This document shows, piece by piece, positions 48,829-57,687 of a stretch of DNA of 64,000 nt; position 1 is the first letter of the stretch, and each line of letters opens with the position of its first letter. This DNA comes from Staphylococcus borealis (lineage in GTDB: Bacteria > Bacillota > Bacilli > Staphylococcales > Staphylococcaceae): assembly GCF_001224225.1 (NCBI RefSeq), contig NZ_CUEE01000004.1:215044-279043 (forward strand). Reading direction: 5' to 3'. The translations under genes were made by a program, and so were the position numbers. The notes under the pieces are model-generated. The model worked only from the letters and a program-made list of their open reading frames with translations, did no database searches and was not told the DNA's origin.

Positions 48829-49266
48829 ATGTCTGAACAACATAATTTGAAAGAGCAACTCTGCTTTAGTTTGTACAATGCACAAAGACAAGTTAATCGC
48901 TACTATTCAAATAAAGTCTTTAAAAAGTACAATCTTACTTACCCACAATTTTTAGTGCTAAGTATTTTATGGGATGAATCTCCTGTAAATGTTAAAAAGG
49001 TAGTTACAGAACTAGCTTTAGATACTGGTACCGTATCACCTTTATTAAAAAGAATGGAACATGTTGATCTCATCAAACGTGAACGTTCTGAAGTTGATCA
49101 ACGTGAAGTATTCATTCATCTTACTGAGAAGAGTGAAAAAATTAAACCTGAATTAAGCGATGCATCTAAGAAAGTTGCAACTGCTTCTTCTTTAAGTAAA
49201 GATGAAGTACACGAACTTAATCGTCTATTAGGTAAAGTCATCGACGCTTTTACCGAGTCAAAATAA
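48829..49266 (+). CDS. mgrA: MarR-family global regulator MgrA
   Basis: A 145-residue winged-helix dimer. The redox-sensing Cys12 of S. aureus MgrA is conserved in [13 protein letters not shown], and the recognition region [14 protein letters not shown] and wing [13 protein letters not shown] are intact. MgrA controls autolysis, surface proteins, capsule and efflux pumps including norA. The C-terminal third differs from the S. aureus protein I remember, mostly at surface positions. ATG 48829 follows GGAGGAGAAC. Divergent from the CobW-type gene. Confidence 0.93.
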   Translation: MSEQHNLKEQLCFSLYNAQRQVNRYYSNKVFKKYNLTYPQFLVLSILWDESPVNVKKVVTELALDTGTVSPLLKRMEHVDLIKRERSEVDQREVFIHLTEKSEKIKPELSDASKKVATASSLSKDEVHELNRLLGKVIDAFTESK

Positions 49267-49340
49267 AATGACATGCTAATACTAAGCCAATTAAAGTTAT
49301 TCGTTTCGAATCAAATTAAAATATATTTATCAATAACGAA

Positions 49341-49378
49341 AAGCCTGAGTTATCTATCGTAGATATCTCAGGTTTTTC
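49341..49378. terminator. Bidirectional terminator between mgrA and cydC-like gene
   Basis: AAGCCTGAGTTATCT (49341-49355) pairs with AGATATCTCAGGTTTT (49361-49376) with A-rich and T-rich flanks, serving convergent genes. Confidence 0.88.
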
Positions 49379-49396
49379 GTTTATAGCATATGTGCG

Positions 49397-51058
49397 CTAG
49401 TTCATTTTTAATAAACGACTCAAATAGTGATCACCGTGACTTAATTCATCATAACGTCCTTGTTCTTTCACTTGACCATCAATGAGAACGACAATCTTGT
49501 CAAAGTGAGGCAATAATTTCAAATCGTGTGTTGCAACAATCACTGTTTCAGCTTGTTCCTCAACCATTTGCATCACTTGCTTAGTGTTATCCTCATCCAA
49601 TGCCGTCGTGGGTTCATCTAACAACCATACGTTGGCATCTTTTAGAAATAGCCGTGCTAGCGCAATACGTTGCATCTCTCCACCCGATAATGTATTTCCA
49701 TCTAAAGTAATGGGTCTTTCCAAATTAAGATAGCCTAAATTCAATCTTGTTAAAACATTTTGAATAACACTATCATTATGATTCGTGAACATATTAGAAC
49801 GCAGTGTACCATCAAATAATTGTTGAGATTGTAGTAGTACATTAAGTTGTTCAAAACGACTGTCTTCATTTAGATGTGAAACGTTTTGTCCATAAAGGGA
49901 TACTTGTCCACTATCAATATCATACAAGCCACTCATGATTTGTAGTAACGTACTTTTCCCAGAACCTGATGGACCAACAATTGCTATTTTCTCGCCGTTA
50001 TCTACAGTTAAGTTTATATTGGATAACGTAGGCATTTCTTGATGTTCGTAACTAAATGACATATCTCTAATATCATAAACACGGTGCTGCATCACTTCTA
50101 ACGTTTGCTTCGATTCGTCCACTGGATACGACAACACATCATTCAAACTATGCAATGCTTCATCTGTATCCGCTTTATAGTATGCAAAGTTACTCATCGG
50201 CACTGTTTGTTCAAATAAAGTTAACATCATCAGTACAATACTCGTTAAGTACACCACATTTAATTGTCCTTCTTTAACTTGTAAAATGCCTAATGCTAAA
50301 GTCGCAAATATAGCGAGCATAGCGATTAAATTGAGCATATAATCATATAATGTTAATAATCGTGATTCTTTCGATTGCATGTTGTCATATGCTTCTAATA
50401 CGTGAATCAAATGATTACGATAGTCTTCTACGTTGTTAAAACGAGCTAACTCAGCATATCCTTCCTTGTAATCATAAAATTGCGTAATCGTAGTTTGTTG
50501 TTGCTGTGCAACTTGTTCCTTCAAATGGCCTACCCGCTTAGCACTTAACCACGGTATCAACCATAGTGAACATAACATACTTATTACGATAACAATCGCA
50601 TGCATCGCACTAAAATAAATTAATGTGACAGCTGCAATAATTGCTGTGAAACCAATGACAACCGGTGGATAGTAGACTCGTAAGTAAATATTTTGCAAAG
50701 CTTCTACTTTGCTTATCATTTTTGTTAGTAAATCAGCAGATGAGTACTTACGATACAAATTAGGTACTCTTGGAATTAATTGCTCTAAAAATTGAACTCG
50801 AACATCTCGCAACATTGTAAATGTTGTTCTATGCGAGAGTAAACGTTCCCCATATCGTGCAATAGCACGTATAAACCCAAACATCTTAACTGATACAACC
50901 AACACCATTAATGCGTATAAAGGTGCACCTAATGCACTTTGGGTTACCATATAGCCGCTTAAGAAGAACATTGCTAAGGCAACGATGCTCCCTATAACCC
51001 CCGTCAAGATGGCTAATATTAAATCCTTATCCGGCCGAAATCGAATATGTGGTTTCAT
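49397..51058 (-). CDS. cydC: ABC exporter half-transporter CydC-like
   Basis: A 553-residue half-transporter with six membrane helices (about 1-310) and a C-terminal ATPase: Walker A GPSGSGKSTLL, signature LSGGEMQRIAL, Walker B VWLLDEPTTALDE. With CydD it forms an exporter that, in other bacteria, moves cysteine/glutathione or heme and is needed to assemble cytochrome bd. It overlaps cydD by 4 bp. No cydAB is nearby, so the cytochrome link rests on homology; the family call is firmer than the substrate. Confidence 0.85.
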   Translation of the reverse strand: MKPHIRFRPDKDLILAILTGVIGSIVALAMFFLSGYMVTQSALGAPLYALMVLVVSVKMFGFIRAIARYGERLLSHRTTFTMLRDVRVQFLEQLIPRVPNLYRKYSSADLLTKMISKVEALQNIYLRVYYPPVVIGFTAIIAAVTLIYFSAMHAIVIVISMLCSLWLIPWLSAKRVGHLKEQVAQQQQTTITQFYDYKEGYAELARFNNVEDYRNHLIHVLEAYDNMQSKESRLLTLYDYMLNLIAMLAIFATLALGILQVKEGQLNVVYLTSIVLMMLTLFEQTVPMSNFAYYKADTDEALHSLNDVLSYPVDESKQTLEVMQHRVYDIRDMSFSYEHQEMPTLSNINLTVDNGEKIAIVGPSGSGKSTLLQIMSGLYDIDSGQVSLYGQNVSHLNEDSRFEQLNVLLQSQQLFDGTLRSNMFTNHNDSVIQNVLTRLNLGYLNLERPITLDGNTLSGGEMQRIALARLFLKDANVWLLDEPTTALDEDNTKQVMQMVEEQAETVIVATHDLKLLPHFDKIVVLIDGQVKEQGRYDELSHGDHYLSRLLKMN

Positions 51059-52686
51059 ATGAAGTCACCACCTTTATCTAGTCTTACAGAAATCGTCTGG
51101 TCATCTTCAACTAAGTGACCCGCTTCAATAAATAAACGTCGTGTTGCTTGGCGAATCGTTGAATCACGATGTGCAATCATAATCATCGTTACACCATTAA
51201 AGTGTTGAGCGATGACACGTTGAATGATTGTCTCCGTTTCTAAATCTAAGCCAGTCGTCGGTTCGTCAAACACAACTACATCAGGATGCATTAGTAACAC
51301 CCTAGATAACTCGATACGACGCATTTGACCACCTGATAACATTTCGCCACCTTCACCAATTTGACTATAAATCCCCTTTTTTAGTGACAATACTTTCTCT
51401 TTTAAGCCAACCATTTCTAATACATGCAGGATTTGATCGTCATCAACTTCTTTAAACATAGCGATATTATCTTTAATAGATGCAGAAAAAATATATGGCG
51501 TTTGACTCAACACTCCAATTTGATGAACATTGTAGTTAAACGTTACTTGGCCAGATGTTGGTCGAATCGTTTGAGTAAGTAACTTAGCCAAAGTTGATTT
51601 ACCTGCACCACTTGGTCCTACAATAGCGATAGTCTCCCCACTATTGATTGTTAAAGACATATCTTGAATCGCATAAGATGATTGATTCGGATAGTGATAC
51701 GTTACATGAGTCATACAAATTTGAGGTTTCTGCTGTACTTTGACCTTCTCTTGATTTACAAGCGTTGCACTGTCAGAATCTAAAAAGTCAAAAACGACAT
51801 CACTCGCCCCCTCACTTTGCTTACCTGTATGGAAGGCTTGTCCTAAATCTTTAATCGCATTATAAAACTCAGGTGCTAATATGATGGCAATTGCCGCCGT
51901 CTTAAAATCAATACTATGAAAAACCACAAGACTTAGAGCAGCCTCCAAAGCAACCAATCCAATACCTAACATACTAATGAACTCGAGCATTAAACTCGAT
52001 AAAAACGCGCTTTTTAATATGCGCATCGTTAAATCACGAAATTGCGTACTATCTTCATATACATGTGCTTTCGTGTGTTCGGTCTGTCTAAAAAGCTTAA
52101 GTGTAATAAGCCCCTTAGACACATTGAGAAAACGCTGACTAAACTGATTTAAATACGTCATTTGATCTTTAGATTCATCACGCGTTTTAAGACCAAAAAT
52201 AATGTAAAAAAGTGGAATGAATGGTGCTGTAACAATCATAATTAGTGCGGCATTTAAATGGATGAAACACATTGCTATGATAATTATTAAAGGAATCATC
52301 ATTGACTTAAAGACTTGTGGTAAATAGTTTTTAAAAAATGGAGACAGGCCGTCTATAGTCTCGGTTAAAATATTAATTTGCGTTCCTGTAGCAACGACGG
52401 TGTCTTTTAAAACAACCTCTTTGCGTAATTGATGTTTCACTTTGCTAGCTAACGTATCACCTAATCGCAAGTTAATCATATTCAATGTTGCTCTTAGAAT
52501 TAAGACGATTAAAATGATAATTAACAATGAAAAAATAGACGTTGTATGATCATATAAGACTTGATCTAAAAAAGTCGCAATACTTATATTTTGAATAACG
52601 ACAGTTATTGCTAGGCATGTGCTTACAATTCCCATTAACAATGGAAACATTTTATATTTAAAGACTAAATTCATTAATTTTTTCAC
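51055..52686 (-). CDS. cydD: ABC exporter half-transporter CydD-like
   Basis: The 543-residue partner of CydC. Six membrane helices span about 1-300, followed by Walker A GPSGAGKSTLAK, signature LSGGQMRRIELSR and Walker B VVVFDEPTTGLD. FLDQVLYDH and LNQFSQRFLNVSKGLITLK are typical CydD loop segments (FSQRFLNVSKG visible). ATG 52686 begins the two-gene operon, with a poor ribosome site (AGGTGAAG). The promoter must lie in the 430-bp gap shared with uppP. Confidence 0.85.
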   Translation of the reverse strand: MKKLMNLVFKYKMFPLLMGIVSTCLAITVVIQNISIATFLDQVLYDHTTSIFSLLIIILIVLILRATLNMINLRLGDTLASKVKHQLRKEVVLKDTVVATGTQINILTETIDGLSPFFKNYLPQVFKSMMIPLIIIIAMCFIHLNAALIMIVTAPFIPLFYIIFGLKTRDESKDQMTYLNQFSQRFLNVSKGLITLKLFRQTEHTKAHVYEDSTQFRDLTMRILKSAFLSSLMLEFISMLGIGLVALEAALSLVVFHSIDFKTAAIAIILAPEFYNAIKDLGQAFHTGKQSEGASDVVFDFLDSDSATLVNQEKVKVQQKPQICMTHVTYHYPNQSSYAIQDMSLTINSGETIAIVGPSGAGKSTLAKLLTQTIRPTSGQVTFNYNVHQIGVLSQTPYIFSASIKDNIAMFKEVDDDQILHVLEMVGLKEKVLSLKKGIYSQIGEGGEMLSGGQMRRIELSRVLLMHPDVVVFDEPTTGLDLETETIIQRVIAQHFNGVTMIMIAHRDSTIRQATRRLFIEAGHLVEDDQTISVRLDKGGDFI

Positions 52687-53116
52687 TTTATCTTCACCTA
52701 ATTTCCTATTATAAAAGGTTCTTAATGGTTTAGCATTTAATACCTTTTGAAAAACAGTGACAATATAATGAACATGTTATTAGATTATGTATTTTTGCTT
52801 TATATTCGAATTATTTATGATATATGCGCCTCTTAAAGTAACCATTTCATACTTAAGACTGTTGTGAAATGCTCTGTTATACTAGTACATTGGAAAAGGT
52901 ATAAAAATATATTGTGGGTCGTTAAACACTTTCCCACTTTTTAAATAAAAGTCTACTCAAAGCATCACTAACATTTATACATAAGGCTTAAGTAGTTGTC
53001 TTAATATTATTAGCATAGATTTAATGCATTATGATATTATAGTAAAGTGAATTTTGACAACAATATATTTAAAGACAACAATATTTTAAATTTCTAATAA
53101 AAGAAAGAGGTTACTT
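52687..53116. other. Divergent promoter region between cydD-like gene and uppP
   Basis: Besides the two gene promoters this holds an extended -10 (TGTTATACT, 52875-52883) followed 30 bases later by a small GTGGG/CCCAC hairpin with T5 (52914-52942). Together they could bound a very short plus-strand transcript. Close to uppP an 11-bp direct repeat GACAACAATAT occurs at 53056 and 53074. Confidence 0.4.
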
Positions 53117-53986
53117 ATGATTATTATCGAGTTTATCAAGGGCCTTATCCTAGGTATCGTCGAAGGATTAACTGAATTTGCGCCAGTTTCATCTACGGGT
53201 CACATGATTTTAGTAGACGACATGTGGCTAAAATCGACTGAATTTTTAGGTTCTGAATCAGCTTTTACCTTCAAGGTTGTAATTCAATTAGGTTCTGTTT
53301 TTGCTGCAGCATGGGTCTTCCGTGAGCGTTATTTCGAAATGTTACATATTGGCAAATACAGAAAAACGTCAATTAATGAAGAATTTCGTTCTAAACCACG
53401 TCGCTTAAACTTACTACACGTCTTAGTAGGTATGATTCCGGCTGGTATTTTAGGCGTCTTATTTGATGATTTTATTGAAGAGCATTTGTTTAGCGTTCCT
53501 ACTGTAATGATTGGTTTATTCCTAGGTGCAATTTATATGATCATTGCAGACAAATATAGCAAGAAAGTGACAAATCCTCAATCTGTTGACCAGATTAATT
53601 ATGTTCAAGCGTTTGTAATTGGTATCTCTCAGGCAGTAGCAATGTGGCCTGGTTTCAGTAGATCTGGATCTACTATTTCAACAGGTGTCTTAATGAAGTT
53701 AGATCATAAGTCTGCTTCTGACTTTACATTCATTATGGCTGTACCTATTATGCTAGCTGCTAGTGCGTTATCACTATTTAAAAACTATCAATATATCGAA
53801 CTTTCACATATCCCATTTTACTTAATTGGGTTCTTGGCTGCCTTTGTTGTCGGCTTAATTGCAATTAAAACGTTCTTACACTTAATTAATAAAGTTAAGT
53901 TAGTACCATTTGCAATTTATCGTATTGTATTAGTAATCATTATTGCTATTCTGTACTTCGGTTTCGGCATTGGTAAAGGCATTTAA
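53117..53986 (+). CDS. uppP: Undecaprenyl-diphosphatase UppP (BacA)
   Basis: A 289-residue membrane phosphatase that recycles undecaprenyl pyrophosphate to the carrier used for peptidoglycan and teichoic acids; overproduction gives bacitracin resistance. The catalytic (E)xxxE motif is Glu16 and Glu20 in EGLTEFAPVSSTGH with His29, and the second motif is PGFSRSGSTIS with the essential arginine. ATG 53117 follows AAAGAGG. A strong terminator follows. Confidence 0.95.
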   Translation: MIIIEFIKGLILGIVEGLTEFAPVSSTGHMILVDDMWLKSTEFLGSESAFTFKVVIQLGSVFAAAWVFRERYFEMLHIGKYRKTSINEEFRSKPRRLNLLHVLVGMIPAGILGVLFDDFIEEHLFSVPTVMIGLFLGAIYMIIADKYSKKVTNPQSVDQINYVQAFVIGISQAVAMWPGFSRSGSTISTGVLMKLDHKSASDFTFIMAVPIMLAASALSLFKNYQYIELSHIPFYLIGFLAAFVVGLIAIKTFLHLINKVKLVPFAIYRIVLVIIIAILYFGFGIGKGI

Positions 53987-54014
53987 AATTAAATTATGGT
54001 TAATACCATTGAAC

Positions 54015-54064
54015 GAGAGCGGGACAACGAATTTATTTTAATTTCTGTCCCGCTCTCATTTTTT
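54015..54064 (+). terminator. Strong terminator after uppP
   Basis: GAGAGCGGGACA pairs with TGTCCCGCTCTC around an AATT-rich loop, then ATTTTTT. It is nearly identical in sequence to the terminator at 13690-13732, so it belongs to the same dispersed family. Confidence 0.93.
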
Positions 54065-54199
54065 GCACTGAAAGACAATTTAATGTTCACGTCTATTGTT
54101 TATTCAAGATATTATGAGTGTTCTAGCTAGTTCCTTCGTTTAGTATCATGTATCATAGGGTAATGAAGATAAATAGTAAATCTAATGGAGGCAACGTGT

Positions 54200-54874
54200 A
54201 TGGACAAAAAGAAACTCATTAAAACGGCAATTAATGTTTTACCAATCATTATTGTGCCACTAATTGTAGAACGTAAACGCATTAAATCTCACCCTGAGGT
54301 ACAAAAAGCAACAAACGCAACGTCTAATGCTGGTCACGCTATTGCGAATAAAGCATCAGATGCAAAAGACTATTTAGGAGACAAGAAACAAGAATTTGAC
54401 AACAAGAGAGAATTGAAAAAAATTGCTAAAGAAAACGATCCTGAATACATTCAGAAAAAAGGCGAAAAATTAGCTAAGAAAAATTATAAAGAAGCTGATA
54501 AAATGAACAAAAAGCTTCAAAAAAATATAGAGCAACGCCATAAAGAAGAAGAAAAAGCACGTGAAAAGAATGAAAAACAACGTGTGAAAGATATGAAAAA
54601 GACTCAAAAATATCAAGAAAAAGTTGGTTTAACGCCTGGTAAACTTGATGATGAGACTGAGAAAAAAGGCGAAAAACTCGAAAAAGAGAACAAAAAAGAC
54701 GTTAATAAACTAGATAAAAAACTTCAAAAAAACATTGATAAACGTCATAAAGAAGAAGAAAAATTACAAAAACAAGAAGAAAAAGCGCGCATCAAAGAAA
54801 TGAAAAAATTGGACGGTCATGAAGCTGATAGTATTGTTTCACAAAATAAAAACGAAGAGAATAATAAGGCGTAA
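54200..54874 (+). CDS. Lysine-rich coiled-coil protein with an internal duplication
   Basis: A 224-residue protein not recognised. Residues about 8-24 form one hydrophobic helix (TAINVLPIIIVPLIV), so it may be membrane-anchored; the rest is highly charged coiled coil. A block of about 56 residues starting KKGEKLAKKNYKEADK is repeated as KKGEKLEKENKKDVNK, each followed by KLQKNI and RHKEEEK. ATG 54200 follows GGAGG at 8 bases. It is 6 bp before the YaiI-like gene and likely starts a three-gene operon. Confidence 0.8.
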   Translation: MDKKKLIKTAINVLPIIIVPLIVERKRIKSHPEVQKATNATSNAGHAIANKASDAKDYLGDKKQEFDNKRELKKIAKENDPEYIQKKGEKLAKKNYKEADKMNKKLQKNIEQRHKEEEKAREKNEKQRVKDMKKTQKYQEKVGLTPGKLDDETEKKGEKLEKENKKDVNKLDKKLQKNIDKRHKEEEKLQKQEEKARIKEMKKLDGHEADSIVSQNKNEENNKA

Positions 54875-54880
54875 CGCTTT

Positions 54881-55339
54881 ATGACACGGGTAATCATTGA
54901 TGGAGATGCTTGTCCAGTCGTTGATTCTGTAATTGAATTAACTGCTGGGACAGGCATTTTTGTTATCATTTTGCGTAGCTTTAGTCACTTCTCAAATAAA
55001 GTACTTCCAAATCATGTTGAAACACTTTATGTCGATGACGGTCCAGATGCTGTTGATTATAAAATTGTGAAATTAGCTTCGTCAGAAGACATTGTAATTA
55101 CTCAAGATTATGGTTTGGCCAGTTTGTTACTTTCTAAAGTTAAGATTGTCATGCATCATAAAGGTCATAGTTATCATTCCAGTAATATAGATTTGTTATT
55201 GCAACAACGTTATAATAATGCACAAATAAGAAAGCAAGGTGGTCGTCATAAAGGACCTCCACCCTTTTCAAAGGAAGATAGAAAACAATTTGAGCGTGCA
55301 TTTCATGCTGTTATCAAGCAACTTAAGGAGGATGTATAA
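54881..55339 (+). CDS. YaiI/YqxD family protein (DUF188)
   Basis: A 152-residue cytosolic protein of the YaiI/YqxD family. The opening RVIIDGDACPVVDSV, DDGPDAVDYKIV, ITQDYGLASLLL and the end block KQGGRHKGPPPF are all family signatures. The fold is PIN-like with conserved aspartates, so nuclease activity is possible but unproven. The start codon follows the coiled-coil gene by 6 bp and its stop overlaps the next start (TAATG). No ribosome site other than GGCGTAACG is visible. Confidence 0.88.
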   Translation: MTRVIIDGDACPVVDSVIELTAGTGIFVIILRSFSHFSNKVLPNHVETLYVDDGPDAVDYKIVKLASSEDIVITQDYGLASLLLSKVKIVMHHKGHSYHSSNIDLLLQQRYNNAQIRKQGGRHKGPPPFSKEDRKQFERAFHAVIKQLKEDV

Positions 55340-55905
55340 TGAAGCGAATTGCAGTATATTGTGGTGCTAGTAAAGGGAAAGACCCTATTTATGTTAAAGA
55401 AGCATACGAACTTGGAAAATATATGGCTGAACAGGGGTACGAATTAGTCTTCGGTGCCGGTTCTATAGGTATCATGGGTGCGATTCAAGATGGTGTGTTA
55501 GATCATGGTGGTCATGCTATTGGTGTAATGCCAAAGATGTTAGATGAAAAAGAAATCACGAGTCAAAATGTTAGCGAACTGATTCTTGTAGACTCAATGC
55601 ATGAGCGCAAACAGAAAATGGCCGAACTTGCAGATGCATTTGTGATGGCACCAGGTGGCGCTGGGTCGCTCGAAGAATTTTTCGAGACATATAGCTGGGC
55701 ACAAATCGGCATTCATGAAAAACCCATCGGTGTCTACAATCTAAATGGATTCTTTGAACCGCTTCAACAGCTTATTGATAGTATGATCAAAGAAGGTTTT
55801 ATTGATGAAAAATATAAAAACTTAGCTCCTTTATACAATACTAAAGAAGATTTAATAAACGGGTTACTTAACTTTAAACCGTTAGGCACACGTACATACG
55901 ATTAA
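55339..55905 (+). CDS. LOG-family protein (TIGR00730; nucleoside monophosphate phosphoribohydrolase-like)
   Basis: A 188-residue Rossmann-fold protein. Conserved blocks are VYCGASKGKDP, FGAGSIGIMGA, and SMHERKQKM followed by APGGAGSLEEFFE, the PGGxGTxxE catalytic/nucleotide motif with Ser in place of Thr. LOG enzymes cleave AMP-type nucleotides or cytokinin ribotides to free base and ribose phosphate; B. subtilis YvdD is a relative. Coupled to the YaiI-like gene by a 1-base overlap, with AAGGAGG before ATG 55339. Confidence 0.92.
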   Translation: MKRIAVYCGASKGKDPIYVKEAYELGKYMAEQGYELVFGAGSIGIMGAIQDGVLDHGGHAIGVMPKMLDEKEITSQNVSELILVDSMHERKQKMAELADAFVMAPGGAGSLEEFFETYSWAQIGIHEKPIGVYNLNGFFEPLQQLIDSMIKEGFIDEKYKNLAPLYNTKEDLINGLLNFKPLGTRTYD

Positions 55906-55909
55906 TGAT

Positions 55910-55990
55910 AAAGCGACATGTTTTGGACTTTTATATTTCATTTAGTGATGACTTATCACGAAATATACTTTTCCAATATCATGTCGCTTT
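55910..55990 (+). terminator. Long-loop hairpin between convergent genes
   Basis: AAAGCGACATG (55910-55920) pairs perfectly with CATGTCGCTTT (55980-55990); the loop contains further complementarity (TTTTGGA with TCCAATA). It closes the coiled-coil/YaiI/LOG operon and may serve the acetyltransferase gene too. Confidence 0.7.
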
Positions 55991-55995
55991 CACGT

Positions 55996-56541
55996 TTAAA
56001 TTGATAACTGTTTATAATAGCGTACTTGTCGTTTCAACATGTGATATTTACTTAGTTCTGGTAATTCAAAATGGTCATATAATGTCATACCAATCTTTTC
56101 CATCACTTTTCTAGATGGTAGATTATTTTCTGCAGTAAAACTGTAAATCGATTCAATCCCCTTTTCTTTAGCAAATGCTAATACGGCTGTTGCACCTTCT
56201 GTAGCAAGCCCATTCCCCCATACTTCTGGAATCAGACGCCATCCAATTTCATATAATGGCAACTCCTCGAACGGATATGAACTGTCTTGAGGGATATAAT
56301 TCACCCCAATAAAACCAAGCCACTCCCCAGTTTCTTTAAGTTCAACGGCAAATAAGCCAATACCATTTTCTTTAATAATATCGTCCATTTTTTTCATATC
56401 TAATTCAGAACGTCGATAACTTAACAGACTTGGGAAATAGCGTCGCACTTGAGGATTGGCATTCATTTTCTGAAATGGCAATAAATCTTCTTGCTTCCAA
56501 TCTCGTAATTTTAGTCTTTCCGTTTCTATATATGTAGCCAT
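55996..56541 (-). CDS. GNAT N-acetyltransferase (RimJ/RimL-like)
   Basis: A 181-residue acetyltransferase. The N-terminal ETERLKLRDWKQEDL is typical of the RimJ/RimL group, and IGWRLIPEVWGNGLATEGATAVL contains the acetyl-CoA-binding segment WGNGLATEG. NLPSRKVMEKIGM is the closing motif. Targets in this group include N-termini and small amines; none can be specified. ATG 56541 follows GTGGGG; a GTG three codons earlier is less likely. Confidence 0.88.
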   Translation of the reverse strand: MATYIETERLKLRDWKQEDLLPFQKMNANPQVRRYFPSLLSYRRSELDMKKMDDIIKENGIGLFAVELKETGEWLGFIGVNYIPQDSSYPFEELPLYEIGWRLIPEVWGNGLATEGATAVLAFAKEKGIESIYSFTAENNLPSRKVMEKIGMTLYDHFELPELSKYHMLKRQVRYYKQLSI

Positions 56542-56577
56542 TTTCAACACCCCACTTTAAAGAAATACATGATTAAA

Positions 56578-56613
56578 AAAGTGCGATATGGCGCATTAAC
56601 CATAGCACACTTT
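56578..56613 (-). terminator. Terminator after the 98-codon gene
   Basis: AAAGTG and TATGG arms pair with CCATA and CACTTT around an internal loop; the minus strand ends in a run of T (CACTTTTTTAATC). Confidence 0.75.
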
Positions 56614-56643
56614 ATCCATCTTTAAATTTGATTGATTAACTCA

Positions 56644-56940
56644 TTATCCTCGAGATATGTAACTAACGAGTTCAATGTGTACTGGAATTTCTTTTAAACG
56701 ATCGCGCTGATCTTTAGGCGCAACAAAAGTTGCATCGACAAAATCATTACGATGATTAAGTTTAAATGTAGCTACAAATGTATCTGTATCAGATTCAAAG
56801 TTAGGTAAATGTGCGATAACACGCTTGATTTCTCCAGTAGAATCAACGATAGTACGTCCAGTAATATTTTCAATTTCACGTCCTAACTCAGGTAATGTTA
56901 TGTCGCGACCTTCTAAAATATGAAAATCTTGTTCATGCAT
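56644..56940 (-). CDS. Hypothetical cytosolic protein, 98 residues
   Basis: Not recognised. A soluble, acidic-to-neutral chain with no membrane segment or signal. It contains alternating strand-like and helical stretches (FHILEGRDITLPELG, VIAHLPNFESDTDTFVATFKL, IPVHIELVSYI), suggesting one compact alpha/beta domain. A start at ATG 56940 follows GGAGAGATG. It has its own terminator. Length and codon use look like a normal conserved staphylococcal gene. Confidence 0.78.
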   Translation of the reverse strand: MHEQDFHILEGRDITLPELGREIENITGRTIVDSTGEIKRVIAHLPNFESDTDTFVATFKLNHRNDFVDATFVAPKDQRDRLKEIPVHIELVSYISRG

Positions 56941-57131
56941 ATGTCATCTCTCCAATATTATAAAGTTTATATTTAATCATTTTATGATGTCGTCCATTTT
57001 AGTCCACTAAATACATCTAAAAAGATAAAATGTGAATTCAAAATTGATTTAAATTTATTTTACCCTTCATGCATACATATCAAACTTGCCATAACGCGAG
57101 CCAGATGGCTTCTATTATTTAAAAATGACCA

Positions 57132-57623
57132 TTATGAATGGCTGTTACTTGATGATGTATTTTGAGTGTTACTTTGCTCGCTAGAAGGATGTGCTTGGCT
57201 ATTTGATTGACTTTGTTTGGCATTCTTAGTTGATTGTGCGTCATTGCTATTACGCGTTTCAGAAGTACTTGATTCATTACTTGATGCACCACTTTGTGAT
57301 GTACTTTCATTCTTAGTCTGCTTATCTGTATGACTGCCTGATGATTCCGTTGACGTTGAATCACTATTATCTTTGTCATCACTATCTGAGTCGTCCTTAG
57401 CAGATTCTGACGCTACTGATTCATCCACTTCTTTTTGAAGTTTTTCACGTTGATCGTTGAGTTTCTCTTTTTGTTGTTCTAAATCTTTCTTTTGCTTTTT
57501 CAAATCATCATTTTCTTTTTGTAGTTGCTTCACATCTTTTTCTAGCGATGTTCTTTCATCACTCTTACCACATGCAGACAACATTAGTGTTGCTGACAGT
57601 AAGAGTATTAACCATTTCTTCAT
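57132..57623 (-). CDS. Lipoprotein with coiled coil and Ser-rich tail
   Basis: A 163-residue exported lipoprotein. The signal peptide MKKWLILLLSATLML ends in lipobox LSAC, so Cys18 should be lipidated and the protein tethered to the outer membrane leaflet. Residues about 25-70 are a Lys/Glu/Gln coiled coil (LQKENDDLKKQKK), and about 70-163 are low-complexity Ser, Asn, Asp and Thr, likely disordered through the cell wall. Function unknown. ATG 57623 follows AAAGGAG. Confidence 0.85.
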   Translation of the reverse strand: MKKWLILLLSATLMLSACGKSDERTSLEKDVKQLQKENDDLKKQKKDLEQQKEKLNDQREKLQKEVDESVASESAKDDSDSDDKDNSDSTSTESSGSHTDKQTKNESTSQSGASSNESSTSETRNSNDAQSTKNAKQSQSNSQAHPSSEQSNTQNTSSSNSHS

Positions 57624-57687
57624 GCTTTTCTCCTTTATAACGAATGAGTAATCTTATTTTAACATGAATTTAGAACCTATTCATTTT

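Noticed and set aside
57119..57382. 87-codon minus-strand frame inside the lipoprotein gene
   Set aside because: It is an alternative frame of the Ser/Asn-rich low-complexity tail, with no start signal.
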